NCBI GenBank assembly: GCA_016764995.1
Contig: JAESQU010000030.1
Span: forward strand, 1-37,977
DNA length: 37,977 nt
Direction: 5' to 3'
Source of the DNA: SAR324 cluster bacterium
GTDB taxonomy: Bacteria > SAR324 > NAC60-12
Within the stretch, counting starts at the first letter, position 1. Every line of letters starts with the position of its first letter. The translations under genes and the position numbers were made by a program. Positions 8,989-17,610 of the stretch are shown piece after piece. The notes beneath the pieces were generated by a model. The model ran no database searches. It saw only the letters and a program-made list of their open reading frames with translations, and was not told the DNA's origin.

Positions 8989-11229
8989 ATGAATAGTTGG
9001 AAAGAACAATTGTCATCGCAAATCCCCCAAGACTGGGGTAAAGAAATTGATATTTTTGAAACACAAATTGAGTTGCGTAAACGAGGTAAGCTTGACGAAA
9101 AGATTTTCGCCGAAACGCGTTTGCGGCGTGGTGTCTATGGACAACGCTACGACAACGGACAGCGACACGATGGTGAGCAAACGCAAAAACTCGCTTATCC
9201 TTCAGGTTTACTCAAAGGGCCCGAAACCGTTTGGGACGCACCTGGAATGCTCCGGATTAAAATTCCTTTTGGCGGAGTAACTCCGGATCAACTGGACGTT
9301 TTAGCGGAAGTCGCTGAGGAATATTCCAACGGAATCCTGCATGTGACCACTCGGCAGGATTTTCAGTATCATTATATTCACATTGAAGACACGCCGGACA
9401 TCATGCGCCGTTTGGCTGCAGCTGGTATCACAACTCGGGAAGCATGCGGAAACAGTGTGCGCAACTTGACTGCTTGCCCAAAGGCAGGAGTTTGTTCCGG
9501 AGAAGAATTTGATGTGACTCCGTATGCCCGCGCACTGACTGATTTTTTGTTGGGACATCCCGACTGTCAGGACTTTGGACGCAAGGTGAAAATCGCTTTT
9601 TCCGGATGTCAGGGCGAAGCGTGCGGATTGGTAATGATGCACGACATCGGAGCACTCGCGGTTAAAAAAACTCGTCGCGGAAAGGATGTTCATGGCTTTG
9701 CACTGTACGTCGGCGGCGGACTGGGTACGGTTCCTTATCAAGCAAAACTGTTTGACGCTTTTTTACCGCCGGAAGAATTGTTACCGATTTCTCAGGCCAT
9801 CGCACGAGTCTTCGGTCGTCTGGGTGAAAAAAAGAACCGCGCCCAGGCACGGCTGAAATTTTTGGTCGTCAAACTCGGAATTGAGGAATTTCGACGTCTT
9901 GTTTGGGAGGAGCGTCAAATTTTACCGGATGATCCACACTGGACTTCTTATCTCGATCATTTGCCGGCTTATGGTGAAACGCCTTTGAAACCACCTTCGC
10001 CGCTTTCCGCAGAAAAAACTCTTCCGGAAGGGTTTGCTGAATGGCAGCGTTCCAACGTCAAAGCTCAGAAGCAAACTGGTTACGCGATAGCAACTGTGGC
10101 TCTGCCACTGGGCGATCTCAGCAGTGATCAAACTCGCAAACTGGCTGATGTTGCCCGCCGTTATATCGGTGACAACATCCGAACAACAGTCGAACAAAAT
10201 TTCGTTTTCCGCTGGGTAAGTGAGGAGGATCTTCCGGATTTGTATGAGGATTTGCTGGAAATCGGCTTGGGTGATTCCGGAGCAAATACAATTGTTGATG
10301 TAACTGCCTGTCCCGGAACCGATACCTGTAAACTCGGAATTTCTGCAAGTCGAGGCTTAGCCGAAGAATTACGTAACCGCCTCGCGGCAAAATCTTTTGA
10401 AATGGACGAAGCCGTGCGAAGTTTGCGAATAAAAGTCAGCGGCTGTTTCAACTCTTGCGGACAACATCATGTGGCGGACATTGGATTTTTCGGTAACAGC
10501 CGGACCCTGAACGGTTACAAAGTGCCGCATTTTCAGGTCATCCTGGGAGGACAATGGGCAGAAAACGCAGGATCATTTGGAATGACAATCGGCGCGATTC
10601 CTTCCAGACGTATTCCGGAAGTAGTGGACCGTATAACGGATCACTTTGTTCTCGTCCGCAATCAAGGAGAAAATTTTTGTGATTTTGTTGCACGAATTGG
10701 TAAAAAAGAATTGCGCTCACTGATTGAAAACTTGATGAAAAACGCACCGTCTTTTGAGGATAATCCGGATTTCTATCATGATTGGGGCGATCCTCGGGAA
10801 TTTACGATGTTGGACCGCGGAATCGGAGAATGTGCCGGAGAAGTGATTTCAGCTTCGCAATTCGATTTGGCGGATGCGGAGAGGGAAGTCTTTGATGCGC
10901 AATTGGAATTGGAGAAGGAAAATTACGCTGAAGCAGACGCACTGGCTTATCAAAGTATGGTTGGCGCCTCACGCGCGCTGGTTAAACAACAGTATTTTGA
11001 TGTTCCTGAACCACCTGACATTGTGGTTGAAGAATTTACTCAGCGCTTTCTGGATACCGAATTGTTTTATGACAAATACGCGAAGGGTAAATTTGCGCGC
11101 TACCTTTTACAGCGGCATCAACAAGGACCAGTTAACGCAGACGCCGATTCAGTACACCAGTTGATAGATCAAGCGCAGTTGTTTATAGACGCGGCACATG
11201 CTTGTTACGCCCGATGCGCTGTAGAATAA
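8989..11229 (+). CDS. Sirohaem-dependent nitrite/sulfite reductase with C-terminal extension
   Basis: The 746-residue protein reduces nitrite to ammonium or sulfite to sulfide through coupled sirohaem and [4Fe-4S] centres. It has the usual two-fold repeated reductase architecture. The C-terminal half carries the cluster ligands: C441 and C447 (CPGTDTC) with C486 and C490 (GCFNSCG). The N-terminal half has a related but altered set, C163/C169 (CPKAGVC) and C207/C212 (GCQGEAC, with four instead of three residues between). Beyond about residue 620 there is a further 125-residue, mostly helical region, rich in A, E, D and L and ending in CYARCAVE. It resembles a HEPN-type helical domain but I am not certain. 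Nitrite versus sulfite cannot be decided, as no cys or nitrate genes flank it. The start is supported by GAGG at 8981. It has its own promoter and is followed by a small unknown gene. Confidence 0.88.
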   Translation: MNSWKEQLSSQIPQDWGKEIDIFETQIELRKRGKLDEKIFAETRLRRGVYGQRYDNGQRHDGEQTQKLAYPSGLLKGPETVWDAPGMLRIKIPFGGVTPDQLDVLAEVAEEYSNGILHVTTRQDFQYHYIHIEDTPDIMRRLAAAGITTREACGNSVRNLTACPKAGVCSGEEFDVTPYARALTDFLLGHPDCQDFGRKVKIAFSGCQGEACGLVMMHDIGALAVKKTRRGKDVHGFALYVGGGLGTVPYQAKLFDAFLPPEELLPISQAIARVFGRLGEKKNRAQARLKFLVVKLGIEEFRRLVWEERQILPDDPHWTSYLDHLPAYGETPLKPPSPLSAEKTLPEGFAEWQRSNVKAQKQTGYAIATVALPLGDLSSDQTRKLADVARRYIGDNIRTTVEQNFVFRWVSEEDLPDLYEDLLEIGLGDSGANTIVDVTACPGTDTCKLGISASRGLAEELRNRLAAKSFEMDEAVRSLRIKVSGCFNSCGQHHVADIGFFGNSRTLNGYKVPHFQVILGGQWAENAGSFGMTIGAIPSRRIPEVVDRITDHFVLVRNQGENFCDFVARIGKKELRSLIENLMKNAPSFEDNPDFYHDWGDPREFTMLDRGIGECAGEVISASQFDLADAEREVFDAQLELEKENYAEADALAYQSMVGASRALVKQQYFDVPEPPDIVVEEFTQRFLDTELFYDKYAKGKFARYLLQRHQQGPVNADADSVHQLIDQAQLFIDAAHACYARCAVE

Positions 11230-11258
11230 CTTTATGATAATTTTTTTGCCAACAAGAT

Positions 11259-11314
11259 CACCAGACACAAACGAAAAGCGAAAACTTTTCTTCCTTATTC
11301 TTTGCGATCTGGTG
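11259..11314 (+). promoter_or_regulatory. Nested inverted repeats in the leader of the small unknown gene
   Basis: An outer 7-base stem, CACCAGA at 11259-11265 with TCTGGTG at 11308-11314, encloses an inner 6-base stem, GAAAAG at 11273-11278 with CTTTTC at 11285-11290. The structure lies between the reductase stop and the next gene. It has no T-run after it, so it does not look like a simple terminator. It could be a processing site or a translational control element. Confidence 0.35.
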
Positions 11315-11345
11315 CTTAAACAAACATCACTTTATGGAGTATTTT

Positions 11346-11891
11346 ATGGAACTGCAACGTCTCAGCGTTAAATTAGTTGCGGAATCGACGACTGTCAAAC
11401 CACTGGAATTAGTACCTGTCTTTCACGCATGGATTCGCAACCAAAAATTGAAAGACCATTTAATGATTGATGTGGCCGACTATAACCATGTTCCAGAAGG
11501 TCCCGGAACTTTGTTGGTGACTTATGAAGGAAATTATTCCCTGGCACAAGAGGATGGTAAAATAGCTCTGCTATATCAGCGCAAACGATTATTAGCAGGA
11601 ACACTTACAGAACGCTTGAATACAGCATTGAAGGCGGTTTTGACTGCTTCAGAATTATTGGAGCAGGAAGATGAATTCCGGGATCGACTAAGTTTTGACC
11701 GAAACCGTTTTTGGGTAATTTCAAATGACCGTCTGAGTTTGCCGAATACTGAGCAATCGTTTGAGGAACTCAGTCCAGCATTATCCGAGATTGCAACAGA
11801 ATTTTTTGGTCATGACAATTTCATTCTCAGCCGTCAAGGCGGAGAGAAAGAACGGTTGAGTGTCTTAGTTGAGTCTTCTGTTTTGAATTAA
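11346..11891 (+). CDS. Conserved-looking protein of unknown function, downstream of the reductase
   Basis: The protein has 181 residues from the ATG at 11346. An in-frame ATG at 11334 would add four residues, but GGAG at 11336-11339 lies six bases before 11346, so the second ATG is the better start. There is no signal peptide, membrane segment or cysteine-rich motif. The most striking part is near residues 40-75, with DVADYNHVPEGPG then a strand-like LLVTYEGNYSL and GKIALLYQRKR. A helical stretch follows (TERLNTALKAVLTASELLEQE), and then an alpha/beta tail with FWVISNDRLSLPN. I cannot name the family. The GPG...EGNY pattern seems familiar from proteins encoded beside such reductases, but that is memory, not a search. 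The reductase stop lies about 115 bases upstream, so a shared transcript is plausible. Confidence 0.75.
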   Translation: MELQRLSVKLVAESTTVKPLELVPVFHAWIRNQKLKDHLMIDVADYNHVPEGPGTLLVTYEGNYSLAQEDGKIALLYQRKRLLAGTLTERLNTALKAVLTASELLEQEDEFRDRLSFDRNRFWVISNDRLSLPNTEQSFEELSPALSEIATEFFGHDNFILSRQGGEKERLSVLVESSVLN

Positions 11892-12331
11892 CTTCTGCAT
11901 CATTATTTTTGGAAGTCTCGCAAAAAATAGCACGTCTAGATTGCTCTGCTCAATATCAGCGGCATACTTGAAAACTCACAAATTTCAGGTTTGTCGTTCT
12001 GCTTAAACCTTTTCCTCCGGACATTCCGGAGGAGTGGTACTTAACTCCAAAAATTCCGCTTCGCTTCAAATCACCTCACTAGACGAACCATTCAACAAGT
12101 CGTTGCGGTCTTGAGTTCCAACAAAAAATCCGAGATGGAAACCGCATCTTTCCGGAATTATTTCCATAATTGCCCGAAAATCTCCAACGTCTCCTAAGAA
12201 CGCCGCCGTGGATCAAATGCAGAATTAGCTCTTGCGTTTGAAAGACAATACGTTCATGCTTCATGTTGCGGAAAGCAAATTTATCTGTTTCTTTTGCTAT
12301 TAAGTCATACACTTCCAACGAAGAGGCCGTG
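11892..12331. other. 440-base intergenic region before the cyanophycin block
   Basis: No credible gene was found on either strand; an 86-codon minus-strand frame here has no recognisable content. It contains the perfect inverted repeat at 12013-12033. It also has a small palindrome, AATTAT-4-ATAATT at 12156-12171, that could be an operator. The ribosome binding site AGAGG for the next gene is at 12322-12326. I could not fix a promoter: TTGAAA at 12238 has no good -10 at the right distance. Confidence 0.5.
12013..12033. repeat. Perfect 9-base inverted repeat built from two TCCGGA words
   Basis: The arm TCCTCCGGA at 12013-12021 is followed by a 3-base spacer and its exact complement TCCGGAGGA at 12025-12033. 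The stem is G/C-rich and could end transcription of the small unknown gene 120 bases upstream, but neither strand has a T-run after it. Each arm contains the hexamer TCCGGA that is enriched across the whole window. Confidence 0.6.
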
Positions 12332-13552
12332 ATGCACATTTTATTTATTGCTCCCAGTTTTCCAAAATATCAACCACAATTTGTCCGTGCGCTTGCCTCA
12401 GTCGGCGCGAAAGTAACAGGAATCGGCGAGGGACCTGTCGATTCACTGACAGATGAACTCAAACACTGGTTGGATGATTACGAGCAAGTCTCTTCCGTTT
12501 GTAATGAACAGGAAATGGTCGATACGGTACGCCGTATTCAGCAGCGAGGCTGGGTCGATCGTTTGGAAGCGACCATTGAAGCACACGTCATGGCGGCCGT
12601 ACGAGTCCGGGAGGAGTGTGGAATTCCTGGCTTAACAACAAAGCAGGCATGGCTCTGCAGGGATAAGTCAACAATGAAAGAATTTGCTCGTGAACATGGT
12701 ATTCCCTGCGCACAATCCATTGCGGCATCATCTGTGGAAGAGGTGGTCAATTTTGGAAAAAAGGTTGGCTATCCAATCATCCTAAAACCCCGTGACGGCG
12801 CAGGCGCATCTGCGACATGGCGTGTAGACAAGGAAAGAGATCTGGAACACGCCATGCACGACACTGGCGTCATTCATGGGCATTCAATTGCAGTGGAGGA
12901 ATTTATCGAAGGTCATGAGGGGTTTTATGATACGATGATTGCGGGGGGGAATATTTCTCACGAGTTCATCAGTCATTACTATCCAAACGTATTGGAGGCC
13001 ATGCGCACCCGCTGGATTTCACCGGTCATTATTCACACAAATCGTATGGATGCGCCAGGATATCAGGAAGTAAAAGATCTTGGCCGACACATGATCCGCA
13101 AAATGGAACTCGACACAGCGCCGACTCACATGGAATGGTTTTTTGGAGAAAAAGGCCTTAAATTTTCTGAAATCGGAGCGCGTCCTCCTGGAGTAGGACA
13201 CTGGGATATTTACTGTGCAGCCAACGATATTGACCTCTATCAGGAATGGGCTTCAGCAGTTGTTCACGGAAGTTGTCCTGGCACACTATCCCGGAACTAT
13301 TCGGCGGCTATTATCAATCTGCGTCCAACACAAGACGGTCACATTCAACGTTATGAAGGCTTTGATCGTATCCAGGAAAAATATGGTGAATGGATTTTCA
13401 AATGTCACTTACCTCCTCCTGGAAGCCCCACCCAACCTGTGGGAGAAGGATACATGGCTAATGCTTGGATACAAATAAAATTTCCGGATTATGACGGTCT
13501 GAGGGAAATTTTGGAAGACATCGGCCAGACTTTGAAAGTGATTGCCACGTAA
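12332..13552 (+). CDS. Stand-alone ATP-grasp carboxylate-amine ligase in the cyanophycin block
   Basis: ATP-grasp enzymes activate a carboxylate as acyl phosphate and join it to an amine or thiol. This protein has 406 residues from the ATG at 12332, which has AGAGG five bases upstream. A start at 12263 in the same frame lacks such a site. The N-terminal Rossmann-like region (ILFIAPSFPKYQPQFVRAL) is followed by the ATP-grasp fold. ILKPRDGAGASATW contains the nucleotide-binding lysine K152, VEEFIEG follows near residue 190, and E268 (THMEWFF) and E280 (SEIGARPPG) are the likely Mg-binding acidic residues. It has no Mur-ligase part. Directly downstream lie cphB, cphA and a Mur-ligase-like gene, which argues for a role in making, modifying or recycling cyanophycin or a related polymer. 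The actual substrate is unknown. Confidence 0.85.
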   Translation: MHILFIAPSFPKYQPQFVRALASVGAKVTGIGEGPVDSLTDELKHWLDDYEQVSSVCNEQEMVDTVRRIQQRGWVDRLEATIEAHVMAAVRVREECGIPGLTTKQAWLCRDKSTMKEFAREHGIPCAQSIAASSVEEVVNFGKKVGYPIILKPRDGAGASATWRVDKERDLEHAMHDTGVIHGHSIAVEEFIEGHEGFYDTMIAGGNISHEFISHYYPNVLEAMRTRWISPVIIHTNRMDAPGYQEVKDLGRHMIRKMELDTAPTHMEWFFGEKGLKFSEIGARPPGVGHWDIYCAANDIDLYQEWASAVVHGSCPGTLSRNYSAAIINLRPTQDGHIQRYEGFDRIQEKYGEWIFKCHLPPPGSPTQPVGEGYMANAWIQIKFPDYDGLREILEDIGQTLKVIAT

Positions 13553-13697
13553 TAATTACTCCTCCGCTAGAACAGCAAACGTCGTCGACTGTCCTTCCTT
13601 TTTTTATCATCACACAAATTGATTTAAAAAAAATCACTTTTTTAGCTGGATTTTCAAAAAATTTCTATAAAACTGCTGGTGATTTTGTCTGTAATTT

Positions 13698-13706
13698 TGC
13701 TATAGT
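13698..13706 (+). promoter_or_regulatory. Extended -10 promoter candidate for cphB
   Basis: TGCTATAGT at 13698-13706 matches an extended -10 element (TGn followed by TATAGT). No good -35 lies 17 bases upstream, which extended -10 promoters can do without. Transcription would begin near 13713, about 63 bases before the GTG start of cphB. Confidence 0.45.
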
Positions 13707-13775
13707 AAGTACATTTTAAGCTGAAAAGCAAAACGAGCTTTTAAAAATAAAGAATTAATAACGAAAGGATGCTTA

Positions 13776-14594
13776 GTGACAATTCAGGGAACAGAGGGCC
13801 TTCCGCGAGGTTATATAATACCAATAGGCGGCGCGGAGGAAAAAATTAAAAAACCCTTGATTTTACAAAAATTTGCTGAGCTATGCGGAGGTAAAAACGC
13901 ACGTCTGGCCATCATTCCTACAGCATCCAAACTCAAAGCAACCAGTCAGCACTACATCGATATTTTCCGTGATATCGGTGTAGATCATTGTATAGGACTG
14001 CCGATTGAAGAACGTGCTGACAGCGAGAGGGAAGACTACCTGCGTGAAATAAAGGAAGCGAGCGGTATTTTTATTACCGGAGGACATCAGTTACGTCTTT
14101 CCACTATTATGGGAGGCACTTCATTAGCCCAGATGATAAGACGTAGAAACGCGGACGGAGTACATTTTGCCGGAACCTCCGCGGGTGCGGCTTTTATTCC
14201 GGAACACATGATCTCAGGCGGAAGAAGTACTCCTACTCCGCGCGAAGGAGGAGTCACTTTTGCTCCCGGACTTGGTCTGACAAATCGGATTGTGGTTGAT
14301 CAGCATTTCCGGCAACGAGACCGATTGGGGCGTCTTTTGTCTGCCGTGGCTTACAACCCTTTTGCTTCCGGAATCGGCATTGATGAAAACACCGCAGCAT
14401 TTATTGATCCGGATGGAATACTCGAGGTGGTCGGTACCGGAGCAATTACCATTGTTGATCCCAGTGAGTTGTCTCATTCTTCAATGGGCTCCAAAAGTAG
14501 AGGAACTCCTATCAATTTGACAAATTTAAGATTGCATATATTAACTGTTGGCGCAAAATACGACATTAACTCCAGACAGGTTTTTCTGAAATAA
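13776..14594 (+). CDS. cphB: Cyanophycinase
   Basis: Cyanophycinase is a serine exopeptidase of the peptidase S51 type that cuts cyanophycin to beta-aspartyl-arginine dipeptides. The protein has 272 residues, the usual size. The catalytic residues known from Synechocystis CphB (Ser132, His174, Glu201) are found here with a constant shift of three: S135 in GTSAGAA, H177 in DQHF and E204 in GIDENTA. The family's GGDQ-like loop reads GGHQ at 102-105, with His in place of Asp. No signal peptide is seen, so it acts in the cytoplasm. The start is a GTG at 13776 with AAGGA at 13765-13769, six bases upstream. It lies between the ATP-grasp gene and cphA and has its own likely promoter, so it may be expressed apart from the ATP-grasp gene. 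Confidence 0.95.
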   Translation: MTIQGTEGLPRGYIIPIGGAEEKIKKPLILQKFAELCGGKNARLAIIPTASKLKATSQHYIDIFRDIGVDHCIGLPIEERADSEREDYLREIKEASGIFITGGHQLRLSTIMGGTSLAQMIRRRNADGVHFAGTSAGAAFIPEHMISGGRSTPTPREGGVTFAPGLGLTNRIVVDQHFRQRDRLGRLLSAVAYNPFASGIGIDENTAAFIDPDGILEVVGTGAITIVDPSELSHSSMGSKSRGTPINLTNLRLHILTVGAKYDINSRQVFLK

Positions 14595-14768
14595 CATTGT
14601 TGGTCCAGTAAAATAAACTCAGTAGAACTGAAGACACATAAAATGATCCGCTATAAATAGTTCTCATTGTTCAGGGATATTCTATGTTATTATTTTTTCA
14701 TGTTAGTTGTGTTATTTTGCAGGATCATCTTTTCGGTCACACTTTTTCCTTTAGCTGAATGAGGTCAC

Positions 14769-17579
14769 ATGAAAATCATTTCCACCAATGTTTATCAAGG
14801 TCCTAACCTTTTTGCGCATTTTCCGGTAATAAGGCATGTTCTGGATTTAGGAGTACTTGAAGAATGGCCCTCCGCAAAAATTGGACAGGAATTTGTTGAT
14901 CAACTTGTTGAGGCTCTTCCCGGACTGGACGAACACGGATGCTCATACCGTGAACCTGGAGGTTTCATACGCCGGATGCGTGAAGACGATGGAACCTGGA
15001 TGGGACACGTCATGGAACACGCGGCCATTGAACTGCAATGTATCGCCGGTTCAGATGTGACTTTTGGACGGACTCGTTCCACCGGAACACTCGGAGAGTA
15101 CAACATGGTGTTCCAGTACATGCAGCGGGACGTCGGACTAAAAGCCGGAGAACTTGCACTTACACTGCTGTTGCATCTGCTCCCGGATTCGATCAAGAAA
15201 CAAATTGAAATACTCCCCCCAGCTGATTTTAATTTTGAAAAGGAACGGGATGCCTTCATCAGCTTTTCGCAACGTCACGAATTTGGTCCCAGCACAGCCT
15301 CTCTGGTCAATGCTGCCAAAGAGAGGAACATTCCTTTTCTGCGACTGAACCGCTATAGTCTGGTGCAGTTTGGTCATGGGAAATATCAACGCAGGATTCA
15401 GGCCACTATCACCAGTGAAACAAGGCAAATTGCTGTCGGCATTGCCGGCGACAAAGAGGAAACCCACAAAATCCTCTATGATCTTGGCCTCCCAACTACT
15501 ACCCAACGTATTGCTTATAGTGAAGAAGAAGCGATCCAGCAAGCACGAAAAATAGGATTCCCAGTAGTATTAAAACCACTGGACGGCAACCATGGACGAG
15601 GCGTTTCGATCAACCTCACTTCAGATGAGCAAGTCATTGTCGCCTTCAAGGAAGCTCAGTCTCAAAGCACCAACAGGGCAACTATTGTTGAAAATTACGT
15701 TACAGGTCTCGACCATCGAATGTTGGTAGTAAATGGAGAACTGGTCGCGGTTTCCAAGCGTGTTCCCGGACATGTTGTTGGAGACGGAACTAGCACGATT
15801 GAGGAACTAGTTGAAATAGTCAACAGTGATCCACGTCGCGGAATTGGTCATGAAAAAGTGCTTACACGCCTGAAATTTGATGAACAAGCAGAACGTCTAC
15901 TAAGTGAAGCAGAGAAAAACCATGAAACTGTTTTAGCAAAGGATGAAATTTTTTATCTGTGTGCAGCAGGAAATCTCTCGATGGGAGGAACTGCGATTGA
16001 CATGACTGATGTGGTTCATCCCGATAATCGTGAAATGGCAGTACGAGCTATCAAGTCGATTGGTTTGGATGTAGGCGGAGTCGATTTTTTGACAGACGAC
16101 ATCACACAATCCTACAAGGATATCGGCGGAGCAATTGTTGAAGTTAACGCCGCTCCAGGATTCAGGATGCACGTGGCTCCAAGCGAAGGGAAACCACGTG
16201 ACGTAGCGGCCGCAGTTATGGATATGCTTTTTCCACCTGGGACTCCGAGTCAAATTCCCATCGCCGGTATTACCGGAACAAACGGGAAAACGACAACTTC
16301 GCGTATGCTGTCACATATCCTGAAAACCAGTGGACATATTGTCGGCATGACCTCCACGGACGGAGTTTATATTGACGGCCACCTAACTGTAAAAGGAGAC
16401 ATGACAGGACCTGTTTCCGCACAAATGGTTCTCCGTGATCCTTCCGTAGATATAGCAGTGATGGAGGTCGCACGCGGAGGAATGCTCCGGACAGGAGTTG
16501 GATTTCGCAACTGTGATGTGGCCGCTTGCCTAAATGTCTCAGGCGATCATCTCGGACTCAGTGGGATTGAAACGGTGGAGCAACTTGCAAGGGTCAAACG
16601 TATTCTTATTGAAATTGCGACCGATACGGCAGTTCTCAACGCAGACGATAACCTTTGCCTCGAAATGGCAAATCACACAAAAGCAGAAAATATTTGCTAC
16701 ATCACACTTGCAGACAATCATCCTCTTGTACGTGAACACATTCGTGCTGAAGGTCGGGCGGTTGTACTCGAAAAAGGTCTCAATGGTGACATGATCACCA
16801 TGTATGACAAGGGTTCACATATTCCTCTTCTCTGGACTCACTTGATTCCAGCTACTCTGGAAGGCAAAGCTGTGCACAACGTACAAAACGCGATGTTTGC
16901 CGCTGCTCTGGCTTTTAGTATGGGGAAGCCACTTGATGATATCCGTCATGGACTGCGCACATTTAACACGACCTTCTTCCAGACTCCGGGGCGCATGAAT
17001 ATCTTTGATGAACATCCCTTCAAAGTCATTCTGGATTATGCCCACAACGCGGCTGCCTTTAAGGGAATGTGTCATCTCGTCTCTCGTCTGGAAACTCAAG
17101 GAAAAAATATCTGTGTGATTTCCATGCCTGGAGATCGAAGGGATGAGGATATTGTAGAAGTAGCAAAAATTGTTTCCGGTGTTTTTGATTATTTCATCTG
17201 TAAAGCCGACGATAATCGACGGAATCGCGGATATGACGAAGTGCCGCAAATTTTGCAGAAAATCTTGCTGGAAAACGGAGTAGCTGAAGACAATATCGAA
17301 GTTATTCCTGACGAAGTTGAATCGATTCAGCGTGGCCTATCGTTGGCTGAACCTGGAGATTTACTGATGGTCTTCGGAGATAACGTAACTCGCTGCTGGA
17401 AACAAATCATCAACTTTAACCAGGATGGAGAGCTCACAACTTCCTCAAAAACAACTGCGCCAATTGTGGAGGATTCTGCTGAGTCCTTTGTTGAACCCTT
17501 TACTTTGGGTGCCGGACAACGCTTGATAAAAGATGAGCGAGGAGTGCGTCTTAATACGTTAGAAGAAGACGCGGACTGA
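14769..17579 (+). CDS. cphA: Cyanophycin synthetase
   Basis: CphA builds multi-L-arginyl-poly-L-aspartate, a nitrogen reserve polymer, adding aspartate to the backbone and then arginine to each side chain. The protein has 936 residues, slightly longer than the usual 870-900. Order of domains: N-terminal domain (1 to about 160), ATP-grasp domain (about 210-485, with the loop DGNHGRGV at 272-279 and EVNAAPGFRMH near 465), then the Mur-ligase domain with the P-loop GITGTNGKTTT at 500-510, the GDMTGP and EVARGGMLR motifs, and DYAHN at 756-760. The last 50 residues are a variable tail that accounts for the extra length. GAGG at 14761-14764 precedes the ATG by four bases. The 174-base gap upstream holds a wide inverted repeat, ATGATCC at 14643 and GGATCAT at 14722. 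A Mur-ligase paralogue follows 31 bases later. Confidence 0.96.
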   Translation: MKIISTNVYQGPNLFAHFPVIRHVLDLGVLEEWPSAKIGQEFVDQLVEALPGLDEHGCSYREPGGFIRRMREDDGTWMGHVMEHAAIELQCIAGSDVTFGRTRSTGTLGEYNMVFQYMQRDVGLKAGELALTLLLHLLPDSIKKQIEILPPADFNFEKERDAFISFSQRHEFGPSTASLVNAAKERNIPFLRLNRYSLVQFGHGKYQRRIQATITSETRQIAVGIAGDKEETHKILYDLGLPTTTQRIAYSEEEAIQQARKIGFPVVLKPLDGNHGRGVSINLTSDEQVIVAFKEAQSQSTNRATIVENYVTGLDHRMLVVNGELVAVSKRVPGHVVGDGTSTIEELVEIVNSDPRRGIGHEKVLTRLKFDEQAERLLSEAEKNHETVLAKDEIFYLCAAGNLSMGGTAIDMTDVVHPDNREMAVRAIKSIGLDVGGVDFLTDDITQSYKDIGGAIVEVNAAPGFRMHVAPSEGKPRDVAAAVMDMLFPPGTPSQIPIAGITGTNGKTTTSRMLSHILKTSGHIVGMTSTDGVYIDGHLTVKGDMTGPVSAQMVLRDPSVDIAVMEVARGGMLRTGVGFRNCDVAACLNVSGDHLGLSGIETVEQLARVKRILIEIATDTAVLNADDNLCLEMANHTKAENICYITLADNHPLVREHIRAEGRAVVLEKGLNGDMITMYDKGSHIPLLWTHLIPATLEGKAVHNVQNAMFAAALAFSMGKPLDDIRHGLRTFNTTFFQTPGRMNIFDEHPFKVILDYAHNAAAFKGMCHLVSRLETQGKNICVISMPGDRRDEDIVEVAKIVSGVFDYFICKADDNRRNRGYDEVPQILQKILLENGVAEDNIEVIPDEVESIQRGLSLAEPGDLLMVFGDNVTRCWKQIINFNQDGELTTSSKTTAPIVEDSAESFVEPFTLGAGQRLIKDERGVRLNTLEEDAD

Positions 17580-17610
17580 GAATACTAATCCCGGAATGAA
17601 TTAAAACTGG

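Noticed and set aside
12263-12331. Upstream start for the ATP-grasp gene at 12263
   Set aside because: The 23 extra residues show no family pattern and have no ribosome binding site, while the ATG at 12332 has AGAGG five bases upstream and begins directly at the Rossmann strand.
12079-12339. 86-codon minus-strand frame before the ATP-grasp gene
   Set aside because: No motif, no ribosome binding site, overlaps the start of the ATP-grasp gene; not supported.
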